Below, piece after piece: positions 1-8,070 of a stretch of DNA of 64,000 nt (the first letter of the stretch is position 1; every line of letters begins with the position of its first letter). Made by a program: the position numbers and the translations under genes. The notes below the pieces were generated by a model. That model made no database searches, was not told the DNA's origin, and saw only the letters and a list, made by a program, of their open reading frames with translations. Source of the stretch: Desulfovibrio sp. ZJ369 (GTDB taxonomy: Bacteria > Desulfobacterota > Desulfovibrionia > Desulfovibrionales > Desulfovibrionaceae); NCBI RefSeq assembly GCF_011039085.1, contig NZ_JAAKEI010000010.1, positions 33,324 through 97,323 of the forward strand, written 5' to 3'.

Positions 1-346
1 CCGCGCGGGTGCGGCAATGGCGGCCCACCATGACATTCTCCAGCACGGTCATGTCGCTGAACAGCCGGATGTTCTGAAAGGTGCGCGCCATGCCCAGGGC
101 CGTGATCGTGTGCGGCTTTTTGCCGTTGAGCAACTGCCTTTCGCCGTCCGCGGCATGGAGGTACATTTTGCCGTCAGTGGGCGTGTAAATGCCGGTGACG
201 CAGTTGAAAAACGTGGTTTTGCCCGCGCCGTTGGGTCCGATCAGAGCAACGATCTCATTGGCGTCCACATGCAGATCCAAATCGTTCAGCGCGCGCAGGC
301 CGCCGAAATCCTGTGAAAGACCTATGACTTCCAGCACCGGTTTCAT
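1..346 (-). CDS. livG: Branched-chain amino acid ABC transporter ATPase LivG (partial)
   Basis: N-terminal part of an ABC transporter ATPase; the rest lies beyond the left edge. The translation begins MKPVLEVIGLSQDFGGL and contains a Walker A motif GPNGAGKTT at about residues 38-46 followed by FNCVTGIYTP, and a Q-loop region reading MARTFQNIRLF, which is typical of LivG rather than LivF. The start codon overlaps the livM stop codon by 4 bases (ATGA), so translation is probably coupled. LivG energises uptake of leucine, isoleucine and valine with LivF, LivH, LivM and LivK. livF would be expected just outside the window. The family is certain; the substrate is inferred from the operon and from homology. 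Confidence 0.93.
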   Translation of the reverse strand, partial: MKPVLEVIGLSQDFGGLRALNDLDLHVDANEIVALIGPNGAGKTTFFNCVTGIYTPTDGKMYLHAADGERQLLNGKKPHTITALGMARTFQNIRLFSDMTVLENVMVGRHCRTRA

Positions 347-1566
347 GCCCGGCCTCCGTTCCTGGCCCGCTCCAGGCCGCTGATCCGGTAGCGGCGGCGT
401 TCGCCGCTGATCAGCCCCTGCGGCCTGAAGATCATCATAACCACCATGATCGCGCCGAAGATCAGCATCCGGTATTCGGAAAAGGCGCGCAGATATTCCG
501 GGGCAAGGATCAGAATCATGGCCGCGATAACCACCCCGGATATGGAACCCATGCCGCCCAAAACCACCATGGAGAGGATCATGGCCGATTCCATGAAAGT
601 AAAGCTGGAGGGATTGATGTAGGTGGTCTTGGCCGCGAAAATAACCCCCGCAAAACCGGCCCAGCAGGAGCCCAGGGCAAAGGCCGAGAGCTTGACGCGG
701 GTGATGTCCACGCCCATGGCCTCGCAGGCGATTTCATCTTCGCGCAGGGCTTGCAGAGCAAGACCCACCCGCGAATTCTTGAGCCGGTAGATCACGATGA
801 TTGTGATCGCCACAGCCGCCAGCACCAGATAATACACATAGGTGGTGGAGGCGTTGATGTCCATCGGCAGGCCGAACAGGCCGGGCCGGGGAATGTCGCT
901 TATGCCGCGCGGGCCGCCGGTCAGGCTGGTCCAGTTCTGCAGGGAAAGACGCACGATTTCGCCGAAGCCGAGAGTGACGATGGCCAGATAATCCCCACGC
1001 AGACGCAGCACCGGGAAGCCGAGCCCCAGGCCGAAGAGCACGGCCACAATGCCGCCCGCGGGCAGGCAGGCCCAGAAACCCCAGCCCAGAAACTGGTTGA
1101 GCAGGGCATAGGTATATGCGCCCACGGCATAAAAGGCCACATAGCCCAGCACCAGCTGACCCGCCAGGCCGACGACGATGTTCAGGCCCAGGGCCAGCAT
1201 CACATAGAGCAGCGCCGAAATCATGATATTGGTCTGGTAAAAGGAGCCGAGCACAGGCATGATCAGCATGATCACGCCGAGCACCGCAAGGCCCGTGGTC
1301 TTCAGCCAGGGCCTGCCGCCCGGCAGGGAGCGCAGCCCGGCGGCCAGCCCGGCGGGCAGACACAGCAGCGGCAGCCCTTTGGCCCTGCGTGAAAAACACC
1401 AGTCCCAGATCAGCGCAAGAACAAACACGCCCAGGCCCAGCCAGAGAATGCGGTCAAAACGCCATTGCACGCTTTTATCAAGCGTATTCAGCTTGATGCC
1501 CATGACGGGCAAGGTGAGCAGCATGAACCAGAGAGCCGTCAGCAGGGCTTTGAGTGAACGCCGCAT
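343..1566 (-). CDS. livM: Branched-chain amino acid ABC transporter permease LivM
   Basis: Inner-membrane permease of 407 residues in the high-affinity branched-chain amino acid importer. The N-terminal quarter holds a helix, a basic loop (SRRAKG) and a second hydrophobic stretch. The core has the LivM signature order: the segment ALYVMLALGLNIVVGLAGQ at about residues 117-135, then the cytoplasmic coupling loop ALREDEIACEAMGVD, then helices with GSCWAGFAGVIFA and VVLGGMGSISG. The C terminus FRPQGLISGERRRYR is the usual LivM ending. It lies 2 bases after livH and overlaps livG by 4 bases, so it belongs to the livKHMG operon. Confidence 0.95.
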   Translation of the reverse strand: MRRSLKALLTALWFMLLTLPVMGIKLNTLDKSVQWRFDRILWLGLGVFVLALIWDWCFSRRAKGLPLLCLPAGLAAGLRSLPGGRPWLKTTGLAVLGVIMLIMPVLGSFYQTNIMISALLYVMLALGLNIVVGLAGQLVLGYVAFYAVGAYTYALLNQFLGWGFWACLPAGGIVAVLFGLGLGFPVLRLRGDYLAIVTLGFGEIVRLSLQNWTSLTGGPRGISDIPRPGLFGLPMDINASTTYVYYLVLAAVAITIIVIYRLKNSRVGLALQALREDEIACEAMGVDITRVKLSAFALGSCWAGFAGVIFAAKTTYINPSSFTFMESAMILSMVVLGGMGSISGVVIAAMILILAPEYLRAFSEYRMLIFGAIMVVMMIFRPQGLISGERRRYRISGLERARNGGRA

Positions 1567-1568
1567 GC

Positions 1569-2477
1569 CTATACCTTTTGCACCTTGGCTTTGCCCAGAA
1601 TGCCGTCGGGCCTGAAAATCAGAATCAGAATCAGAATGGCGAAAGCCAGGATGTCTTCATAGTTGCCGGCGAAATAGCCGGTGGTAAAGCTTTCGGCCAG
1701 GCCCAGGACCAGGCCGCCGACCATGGCCCCGGGGATGGAGCCGATGCCGCCCAGCACGGCCGCGGTAAAGGCTTTGAGCCCGGCCAGAAAACCGATGCCG
1801 AAATTGACCTGGCCCATGTGCGAGGCAATCAGCACGCCGCCCAGCGCGGCCAGACCCGATCCGATGATGAAAGTCAGGGAGATGATCCGATCCGCGTTGA
1901 TCCCGAGCAGCAGGGCCATTTTGCGGTTCTGGGCCGTGGCGCGCATGGCTTTGCCCATGCGGGTGAAGCGGATGAAGAGCGAAAGCGCGATCATCGCCAG
2001 GGTGCTGACCAGCAGGATCAGAAAGTCGCTGGGCCCCATGACGTAGTCGATGCTCTCCAGAAATTCCATGTCCGGCAAAAGGCGGGGGAAGGGAACAAAG
2101 TCCGAGGTCTGGGCCAGCAGCACATAATTCTGCAAAAAGATGGACATGCCGATGGCTGAAATCAGCGGCGAGAGGCGGGGAGCGCCGCGCAAGGGCTTGT
2201 AGGCGACTTTCTCCAGGGTAAAGCCGTAGGCCGCGCACCACAGAATGGCCACCAGCGCGGCCACGATCAATATGCCGCCTGCCGGAAAGCCGTAAACGCC
2301 CAGGGCCCCGGCAACCAGCAGCGCGGTGAATGCGCCGAGCATGTAGATTTCGCCGTGGGCGAAGTTGATGAGCTCAATGATCCCGTAAACCAGGGTATAG
2401 CCCAGGGCGATCAGGGCGTAGATGCTGCCCCGTGTCAGCCCCCCGAAAAAGAGTTCTATGAAGAATTGTATATCCAT
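1569..2477 (-). CDS. livH: Branched-chain amino acid ABC transporter permease LivH
   Basis: Permease of 302 residues that pairs with LivM. I start it at the ATG giving MDIQFFIELFFGGLTRGSIYALIALGYTLVYG; an upstream in-frame ATG would add ten residues with no homology. The family motifs are the N-terminal GSIYALIALGYTLVYGIIELINFAHGE, the loop RFTRMGKAMRATAQNRKMALLLGIN, and the C-terminal GFLAGLKAFTAAVLGGIGSIPGAMVGG and FRPDGILGK. Its ribosome binding site is weak (GGGA just upstream). A terminator-like hairpin lies between livK and this gene, which could lower permease expression relative to the binding protein. Confidence 0.95.
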   Translation of the reverse strand: MDIQFFIELFFGGLTRGSIYALIALGYTLVYGIIELINFAHGEIYMLGAFTALLVAGALGVYGFPAGGILIVAALVAILWCAAYGFTLEKVAYKPLRGAPRLSPLISAIGMSIFLQNYVLLAQTSDFVPFPRLLPDMEFLESIDYVMGPSDFLILLVSTLAMIALSLFIRFTRMGKAMRATAQNRKMALLLGINADRIISLTFIIGSGLAALGGVLIASHMGQVNFGIGFLAGLKAFTAAVLGGIGSIPGAMVGGLVLGLAESFTTGYFAGNYEDILAFAILILILIFRPDGILGKAKVQKV

Positions 2478-2620
2478 ATTTTCCCGCGCGGGCCTGCGCC
2501 CGCCCATTTGTCGGGCGCGCCGACAGTCCAGAGCGATTCAAATTCAGACCGCGCAGTCCACGGCGGGTGGAAAGCGGCGGATCGGCCCCCTGGCAGGCCC
2601 CGCAAAACGGCACACAGCGG

Positions 2621-2646
2621 AAAAGGGGCGCGGCGAACCGCGCCCC
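2621..2646 (-). terminator. livK-livH intergenic hairpin (probable attenuating terminator)
   Basis: On the minus strand a 9-bp perfect stem GGGGCGCGG / CCGCGCCCC closes on a TTCG tetraloop and is followed by TTTT. It begins just after the livK stop codon and about 145 bases before the livH start. Such a site inside an ABC operon usually gives partial termination, making the periplasmic binding protein in excess of the membrane parts. The short T run suggests incomplete termination. Confidence 0.65.
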
Positions 2647-2653
2647 CCAATGC

Positions 2654-3784
2654 TTACTCAAGGGTGATGCTGTGATCAAGCTCCACGAATTTGCCGTCTT
2701 TGACCTGATAGATGGAAAGCCCCATGCCCGCCGCATCTCCGGTCTTGCTGAAGGTAAGCGTGCCGAGCGGCGTCTTGACCGGCGCGGTGTGCAGCGCTTC
2801 GATAATCTTGTCCGTGTCCGTGCTGCCGCTTTTTTCAATGGCGTTGACCAGGGCCAGCATGGCCGAATAGGCATTGTAGTAGAAAGAGCCGGGCTCCACG
2901 CCGAATTGCCTGACGTGGGCTTCGCGGGCGTGCTTGAACTCTGGCAGGTTGCGGGTGTCTTTGGGATAGGAGGAGTAGACGCCCTCGCTGTCCTTGCCGG
3001 CCATTTTGATGAAGGCTTCGTCCATGAGCCCGTCCGGGCCGAGCACGGGGGTGGTCACCCGATCACGGCGCATCTGCTGGATCAGTTTGGAGGCTGTGGG
3101 CTGGTAGCCCCCGAAAACCAGAATATCGGGCTTGGCCCGGCGCAGCTTGCGCACCACAGCGGAAAAGTCCACGGCATCCGGCGTCACGGCTTCAAAAAGC
3201 ACTGTTTCCACGCCGGCCTTTTCCAGGTGGGCGCGGTTGATGTCCGCAAAGCCCTTGCCGTAATCCCCGTTATCATGCAGATAGGCGACTTTTTTGACCT
3301 TGAGATTGTTGAGCATGAAGTCGCTGGTCAGACGGCCCTGGGCATTATCGTTGGCAATGGTGCGGAAGAAGAAGGGATTCTTGCCGCCCGCGGTCAGCTC
3401 CGGGGTGGTGGCGGAAGGGGACATGGCCACAATGCGAGCCTCGGCGTAAAGGGGCAGGGTGGCCTTGGTGGCGCCGGAGCAGATCGGGCCCATGACCACG
3501 GTCACCTTGTCGGAAATGAGCCTGGTAGCCGCGCTGGTGGCCAGTTCGGGCTTGCATTGGTCGTCCTGGGCGACCAGTTCGAGCTGACGGCCCAGAATGC
3601 CGCCTTTGGCGTTGACTTCATCAATGACGAGCTTCGCGGCGTTGAGGCTCGGCACGCCGTAGGAAGCCAGATCGCCGGAATGGGCTCCCTGCACGCCGAT
3701 CTTGATGGATTCCGCGGCGATCGCGGGCGCGGCGGCAGCCACGCAGAGCGCCATTGCCGCAAGCCAGGTCATGCATTTTTTCAT
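2654..3784 (-). CDS. livK: Branched-chain amino acid ABC transporter substrate-binding protein
   Basis: Periplasmic binding protein of 376 residues, type 1 periplasmic-binding fold. Residues 1-23 (MKKCMTWLAAMALCVAAAAP then AIA) form a Sec signal peptide with a probable cut after AIAA. The mature part begins ESIKIGVQGAHSGDLASYG, the usual opening of LivJ/LivK proteins, followed by NAKGGILGRQLELVAQDDQC. Later family motifs are VMGPICSGATKATLPLY, MSPSATTPEL and FGGYQPTASKLIQQM. It is the first gene of the liv operon and has its own upstream region of about 220 bases. Exact ligand specificity among aliphatic amino acids cannot be read from the sequence. Confidence 0.92.
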   Translation of the reverse strand: MKKCMTWLAAMALCVAAAAPAIAAESIKIGVQGAHSGDLASYGVPSLNAAKLVIDEVNAKGGILGRQLELVAQDDQCKPELATSAATRLISDKVTVVMGPICSGATKATLPLYAEARIVAMSPSATTPELTAGGKNPFFFRTIANDNAQGRLTSDFMLNNLKVKKVAYLHDNGDYGKGFADINRAHLEKAGVETVLFEAVTPDAVDFSAVVRKLRRAKPDILVFGGYQPTASKLIQQMRRDRVTTPVLGPDGLMDEAFIKMAGKDSEGVYSSYPKDTRNLPEFKHAREAHVRQFGVEPGSFYYNAYSAMLALVNAIEKSGSTDTDKIIEALHTAPVKTPLGTLTFSKTGDAAGMGLSIYQVKDGKFVELDHSITLE

Positions 3785-3818
3785 TTGCCCATCCTCCGGA
3801 AAAAATGTGTGCGCGGAT

Positions 3819-3872
3819 AGAGCGGTTTCACTTTGAAACTGCTCTGCTGACGCGAAAGCGGCAGCCGCCGCA
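3819..3872. repeat. Composite palindromic repeat, copy 1 (upstream of livK)
   Basis: An imperfect inverted repeat AGAGCGGTTTC / GAAACTGCTCT with a 5-base loop lies at 3819-3845. It is followed by a GC-rich tail; the 33 bases at 3840-3872 are identical to 22534-22566 downstream of suyB. The element is preceded by T, so it reads TAGAGC like others in this window. It lies in the upstream region of livK. Confidence 0.8.
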
Positions 3873-3883
3873 TCCGCGCATGG

Positions 3884-3912
3884 ATAAGATCTCTCTATTG
3901 CATTATTGCCAA
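3884..3912 (-). promoter_or_regulatory. Possible livK promoter
   Basis: Read on the minus strand, TTGGCA (3912-3907) and TCTTAT (3889-3884) are separated by 17 bases and resemble sigma-70 -35 and -10 boxes. A TTGACA at 3923-3918 is an alternative -35, but without a good -10. The site lies about 100 bases before the livK start with the repeat at 3819-3872 in the leader. This is a pattern match only. Confidence 0.3.
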
Positions 3913-4003
3913 AGCCGTGTCAATGCGTTTTGCGCACATGCACCGCCCCTTCGCGGCGGTGCGTCCGGCCCGGGCAGGCAAAAGATCACGCTGTGGCCGC
4001 CGC

Positions 4004-5368
4004 TCAGCTTTTCTTCTTGTGGCTGGAGCGCAGATGAATGCGCATGGGCGCATGGCTGATGCCGAATATTTTGCGCAACGCGCGCTCCAGGTAGCGGGTA
4101 TAGCTTTCCGGCACCCTTTCGGCATCGCTCACGAAAAAGACAAAGGTCGGCGGCGCGGTTTCCGCCTGGGTCAGATAAAAGAATTTGGCCCGCACTCTTT
4201 TGACGACCGGCGGCTGATGGCGGGTCAGCACTTCTTCCATGGCCCGGTTGAGCTGTCCTGTGGGGATGCGGATCGAACATTCCTCATGAATTTTTCGGGC
4301 CAGAGGCAGAATTTTCTGAAGGTCTTTGCCGCTGGCCGCGGAAACCAGCAGCATGGGCACATGCCCGCAGAAAGCCAGCAACTCCGTCACGTTTTTTTTG
4401 AGCTGGGCAAGCGAGCCGCGGGGCACGAGATCGCATTTGTTGATCAGCACCATGAAAGGCGTCTTGCGGGTATCCAGCATGTCCATGAGCCGCTTGTCCT
4501 GCTGGCTCACACCTTCCGCGGCGTCCAGCACGAGCAGTGTCACGTCGGCCTTGGTGCTGGATTTGATGGCCGCGTTGACCGAATACTTTTCCACGTTGTC
4601 CGTGATTCTGGTTCTCCGGCGCACGCCCGCAGTGTCCACAAAGACGTATTCCAGGCCGTTCTTTGCAAAGCGCACGTCCACGCTGTCGCGGGTGGTGCCC
4701 GCCACGTCGGAGACGATCATCCGTTGCTCGCCGGACAGAGCGTTGATCAGCGAGGACTTGCCCGCATTGGGACGCCCCAGCATGGCCAGGCGCAGGGCAG
4801 GAGGGGCCGGGGGCTCGGCCGGGCATGCTTCTGCGGGAAGCATGGCGGCGAGATCCTCGACCAGAGCGCGCAGATTATGGCCGTGCTCGGCTGAAACGCC
4901 CAACAGAGGAAAGCCCAGGCTGTGAAACTCGGCCGTCTGCTCGTCCTCGCGTTCCGCGCCGTCCACCTTGTTGACCACGCAGAGCGTGGGCAGGCCTTTG
5001 CGCCGCACATGCGCGGCCAGATACTCGTCCAGAGGCAGCAGGCCGTCGCGCCCGTCCACCACGAAAGCCACGGCCGCGGCTCCGGCCAGAGCGTCCTCGG
5101 CCTGATTCAGAATGTCCTGCTCAAAACCGCGGATGCCCTCAGGGCCTTCGGTGACGGCGGCGTGCGCGTCCAGGGTGATGCCGCCGGTGTCCACAATGCC
5201 GAAGGCGGGCAAGCCTTTGCGGCGCACCAGGCCTTCCATGCGATCGCGCGTGATGCCCGGCCTGTCGTGAGTAATGGCCCGGTTGCTGCGGATCAAACGG
5301 TTGAACAGGGTGGATTTGCCCACATTGGGCCGGCCCACCAGGACAATACAGGGAAGCGATTGGGACAT
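4004..5368 (-). CDS. der: Ribosome biogenesis GTPase Der (EngA)
   Basis: Essential GTPase acting in 50S ribosomal subunit assembly; 454 residues from the start MSQSLPCIVLVGRPNVGKSTLFN. Two tandem G domains are visible. The first has GRPNVGKS, DTGG and NKVD. The second, starting near residue 195, has GRPNAGKSS, a DTAG switch and NKCD. A C-terminal KH-like domain follows, ending in a basic tail (HLRSSHKKKS), as in family members. A GTG 36 bases upstream is also in frame but would add non-homologous residues. It appears to be its own transcription unit, with about 220 bases before livK and 300 bases after the pseudouridine synthase gene. Confidence 0.96.
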   Translation of the reverse strand: MSQSLPCIVLVGRPNVGKSTLFNRLIRSNRAITHDRPGITRDRMEGLVRRKGLPAFGIVDTGGITLDAHAAVTEGPEGIRGFEQDILNQAEDALAGAAAVAFVVDGRDGLLPLDEYLAAHVRRKGLPTLCVVNKVDGAEREDEQTAEFHSLGFPLLGVSAEHGHNLRALVEDLAAMLPAEACPAEPPAPPALRLAMLGRPNAGKSSLINALSGEQRMIVSDVAGTTRDSVDVRFAKNGLEYVFVDTAGVRRRTRITDNVEKYSVNAAIKSSTKADVTLLVLDAAEGVSQQDKRLMDMLDTRKTPFMVLINKCDLVPRGSLAQLKKNVTELLAFCGHVPMLLVSAASGKDLQKILPLARKIHEECSIRIPTGQLNRAMEEVLTRHQPPVVKRVRAKFFYLTQAETAPPTFVFFVSDAERVPESYTRYLERALRKIFGISHAPMRIHLRSSHKKKS

Positions 5369-5632
5369 AGGGAGAGGGCCTTTTTGAAAAGCCGGATCGT
5401 TCACTGCGCACGGGAAACCCGGAAGTCGGGAAGGCCGCGCGCGTGCGCAGGAAGCAAAGCCGTCTTTTTAAAGTGTTGGATGTGTGCGCTGGAGCGAGTT
5501 TCGTTGCGCAGGCGCGCTCAGGCTGCCTGAACGGCACCGCGCCGCACGGCGGCGTCGGTTCAGCCATAAACGCTTTTTCAGCGCAACGGCAGGATTGACC
5601 TGCACTACAGGATATTGAACATCTGCGCTGCC

Positions 5633-5654
5633 ATGCCGCTTTGCAAAGCGGCAT
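5633..5654. repeat. Perfect 22-bp palindrome between rluA-type gene and der
   Basis: The 22 bases read identically on both strands; each half is ATGCCGCTTTG. There is no loop and no T run, so it is a poor terminator and looks more like a dyad bound by a dimeric protein or a small extragenic palindrome. It lies 20 bases past the end of the pseudouridine synthase gene and about 265 bases before der. The rest of 5369-5674 shows no convincing gene. Confidence 0.6.
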
Positions 5655-5674
5655 CACGAAAAGCCTGTTTACCA

Positions 5675-6769
5675 TCATCCCCGCTCAAAAGAAAGCCCGG
5701 CGTCGGGAACCTGCGGATATTCGGCGGAGCCGGAGAGATCGAGACAGTCGGGCAAGGCATGCAGCGCGCGTCTCCCCGGCCATTCCGGCAGGCAGGCAAA
5801 AGCCTCTCCCCGCGGCAGGACGATGCGCAGAGCGTGCAGATACATGCGGCCCGCCGCGCTGTCTTCGGGCATTCCGTATTTGGCGTCGCCGAGCACGGGA
5901 TGCCCCAGGCTTGCCAACTGCACGCGTATCTGATGGGTCCGGCCCGTGAGCAGGCGAATCAGCAGGAGGCTTTCCTGTTCTTGCACCCGCAAAGGCCGGG
6001 CCAGGCACAGGGCTTCCCGCGCGGAATGGTCACTGTCGCTGCTTTTCACGGCGCGCATTTTTTCATAACCGCGCTCAAAACTTTTGCGCAGATGGTGGCG
6101 CAAAAGGCGCGTCTCGGCATAGGGCCAACGGCCGCGCACCCAGGCCACATATTCCTTGATCACGGCGCGCTCGCGCATGGCCTGCTGTATCTCGCGCAGA
6201 GCCTCGAAACTGGCGGCCACCAGCAAAATGCCGGATGTCTCCTTGTCCAGGCGGTGCGCGGGCGTTGGCTTGAAGATCGCGCCCGCATGGTGAGCCGCAA
6301 GCCGGGTGGCCAGACTGTCGCTGTGGCCGGTGCCGGGGTGGGTCGGCAGGCCCGCGGGCTTGAACACGGCCCAAATGGGGCCTTCAGCGCGGACAATCAC
6401 AGGCAGCGGCGGCAAAGAAGCCGAGGGAGCCGCGACCGGAAAAGCCATGCGTTCCGGTAAAAGCGTGCGGCCTGCAAGATCCCGTTCCGCGCTCCCATTG
6501 CTTTGAGCCGCCATTTTCAGGGCAAAGGGCGGCAGGCGGATCACGTCGTCGCGGCGCACGCGGGCAAAAGGCTTACAGCGGCCGCCGTTGATCCGTATCT
6601 GGCCGGTGCGCACCCAACGGTGCAGCAAAGCGGGCGGCAGATTGAGCCTGCGTTGCAGAAATTGAAGAAGTTTCTGGCCGCTTTCAGCCTCGCTCACAAC
6701 AGGGCTGTCAGTGACGGCAATGCTGGAGGCCGGATCAGGGGCCGGAGCCGAGGTGTCGTCCGATGGCAT
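5675..6769 (-). CDS. RluA-family 23S rRNA pseudouridine synthase (RluC/RluD-like)
   Basis: 364 residues. After about 30 unconserved residues there is an S4-type RNA-binding domain (LLQFLQRRLNLPPALLHRWVRTGQIRINGG, about residues 34-64). The catalytic RluA domain follows, with PAGLPTHPG and the motif HRLDKETSGILL, whose aspartate is the catalytic nucleophile, then GRTHQIRVQLASLGHPVLGD near the C terminus. These enzymes convert uridines to pseudouridine in large-subunit rRNA. The S4 domain favours RluC or RluD over RluA itself, but the target uridine cannot be decided. The gene stands alone on the minus strand, with an AT-rich gap of over 500 bases separating it from urease. Confidence 0.9.
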   Translation of the reverse strand: MPSDDTSAPAPDPASSIAVTDSPVVSEAESGQKLLQFLQRRLNLPPALLHRWVRTGQIRINGGRCKPFARVRRDDVIRLPPFALKMAAQSNGSAERDLAGRTLLPERMAFPVAAPSASLPPLPVIVRAEGPIWAVFKPAGLPTHPGTGHSDSLATRLAAHHAGAIFKPTPAHRLDKETSGILLVAASFEALREIQQAMRERAVIKEYVAWVRGRWPYAETRLLRHHLRKSFERGYEKMRAVKSSDSDHSAREALCLARPLRVQEQESLLLIRLLTGRTHQIRVQLASLGHPVLGDAKYGMPEDSAAGRMYLHALRIVLPRGEAFACLPEWPGRRALHALPDCLDLSGSAEYPQVPDAGLSFERG

Positions 6770-7284
6770 ACAGAATACTTTGACCCCAAAGCGCGCCGGC
6801 CGTCAAGCAGGAGATGGGGCAGAAGGCATGACGTTTAGAGGGAAAATTTTTTCTCAACCATGGAAAAGTCAAATGAATTTTTTACGAAAATCATCGCAAC
6901 GGTGAATCCCCCAAGAACAGGCGGATAACTTATTGCAACACCAGGAAAATACTTGAACTTTTTTGTATACTGTACCTGCCTGAAAGTCAAAAATTAGAAT
7001 GCCTGCCTGCATATAAAAAATTATTTTCCTTATATCCTTATAGACATTTCTATAAATTTGTTCCATAAAAAAGACATGACAGCTTGTCAGTCTGCATCAA
7101 CAAGCTGATATTACTGTAAATAGGAAGATTCTGCAAGCAATACAGGAGAGTAAATTCAGCTCTGCACAAGGCGGAGGAAACGCATTTTTTGCAGCAGGCA
7201 TGCGCGCTTGCGCGCCTGAAGACATATCCGTCTGCGCAACACGAATGGCGCCATTGCACTGATCATGACGCCAAGGAGGTATAT
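6770..7284. other. AT-rich intergenic region upstream of the urease operon
   Basis: 515 bases without a convincing gene. Positions 6840-7140 are clearly more AT-rich than the flanks. An 8-bp inverted repeat CAGCTTGT / ACAAGCTG with a 12-base spacer lies at 7080-7107. AAGGAGGT at 7273-7280 is the ureA ribosome binding site. The urease promoter must lie here, but I could not pick out a reliable sigma-70, sigma-54 or NikR site. Confidence 0.5.
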
Positions 7285-7587
7285 ATGCATCTCACCCCGC
7301 GTGAAATTGACAAACTCATGATTCATTCCCTGGCGAGCGTGGCGCTCAAGCGTAAGGAAAAAGGGCTGAAGCTCAACCATCCTGAGGCCGTGGCCGTGCT
7401 TTCCGCCACGGCCCTGGAAGAAGCGCGTGCCGGCAAGAGCGTGGAAGAGGTCATGGCCGAAACCCGCAAAGTGCTCAAGCGCGACGATGTCATGGAAGGC
7501 GTGGCAGACATGATCCCTGCCGTGCAGGTTGAAGCCGTGTTCACTGACGGCAGCCGGCTCATCACCATTCACCAGCCCATTAACTAG
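7285..7587 (+). CDS. ureA: Urease gamma subunit UreA
   Basis: 100 residues, the normal size of a free gamma subunit. The start [20 protein letters not shown] is canonical and follows a strong ribosome binding site AAGGAGGT five bases earlier. Conserved stretches include [13 protein letters not shown] and [12 protein letters not shown], and the protein ends [20 protein letters not shown], the classic UreA C terminus. It forms the (UreABC)3 holoenzyme with UreB and UreC. It is the first gene of a seven-gene urease operon. Its TAG stop codon is also the first three bases of a palindromic TAGAGC element lying before ureB. Confidence 0.97.
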   Translation: MHLTPREIDKLMIHSLASVALKRKEKGLKLNHPEAVAVLSATALEEARAGKSVEEVMAETRKVLKRDDVMEGVADMIPAVQVEAVFTDGSRLITIHQPIN

Positions 7588-7610
7588 AGCATTTCATTCT
7601 TACAATGCTC
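7585..7610. repeat. TAGAGC palindromic element between ureA and ureB
   Basis: GAGCATT (7587-7593) and AATGCTC (7604-7610) form a 7-bp inverted repeat with a 10-base loop. The TAG of ureA is part of the element. It is a short member of the family discussed in the findings. Confidence 0.6.
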
Positions 7611-7623
7611 CAAGGGAAAGATC

Positions 7624-8031
7624 ATGGACAATGACAATACAAGCGCATCGGAAAAAACGCCTGTGGGCGGCCTGATTCTGGCTGAAGAGCCCATTGAATT
7701 CAATGTCGGACGCAAAACAGTGGATGTGAAAGTGCGCAACACCGGCGACCGGCCCATCCAGGTGGGCTCCCACTTTCATTTTTTTGAAGTCAACCGGGCC
7801 CTGGAATTCGACCGCCACGCCGCCTACGGCATGCGTTTGAACATTTCCTCCACTACCGCCATCCGCTTTGAGCCCGGCGACGAAAAAACCGTGTCTCTGA
7901 TAGCCATCGGCGGCACGTCCGGAACCTACGGCTTCAACAATCTCGTGGACGGCTGGACCGGCGATGAGCACCAGCGGGTGATCAACGAGGAACGCGCCGA
8001 CAAACTCGGTTTCAAAAACGCCAGGCAGTAA
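7624..8031 (+). CDS. ureB: Urease beta subunit UreB
   Basis: 135 residues, slightly longer than the usual 100-110 because of a polar N-terminal extension ([14 protein letters not shown]). The conserved core reads [43 protein letters not shown], then [15 protein letters not shown] and [16 protein letters not shown]. This is a structural subunit between UreA and UreC, with no catalytic residues. It lies 36 bases after ureA and about 40 before ureC. Confidence 0.96.
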   Translation: MDNDNTSASEKTPVGGLILAEEPIEFNVGRKTVDVKVRNTGDRPIQVGSHFHFFEVNRALEFDRHAAYGMRLNISSTTAIRFEPGDEKTVSLIAIGGTSGTYGFNNLVDGWTGDEHQRVINEERADKLGFKNARQ

Positions 8032-8070
8032 GCAGCAACCGCGTTGGGCGCGGTTTCAAGGAGTCTTTAT

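Noticed and set aside
3939..3961. Hairpin GCACCGCC/GGCGGTGC as der terminator
   Set aside because: The stem is good, but no T run follows on the minus strand; not listed as a terminator.
6770..7284. NikR or sigma-54 site upstream of ureA
   Set aside because: No sequence with the expected conserved bases and spacing could be found by eye.
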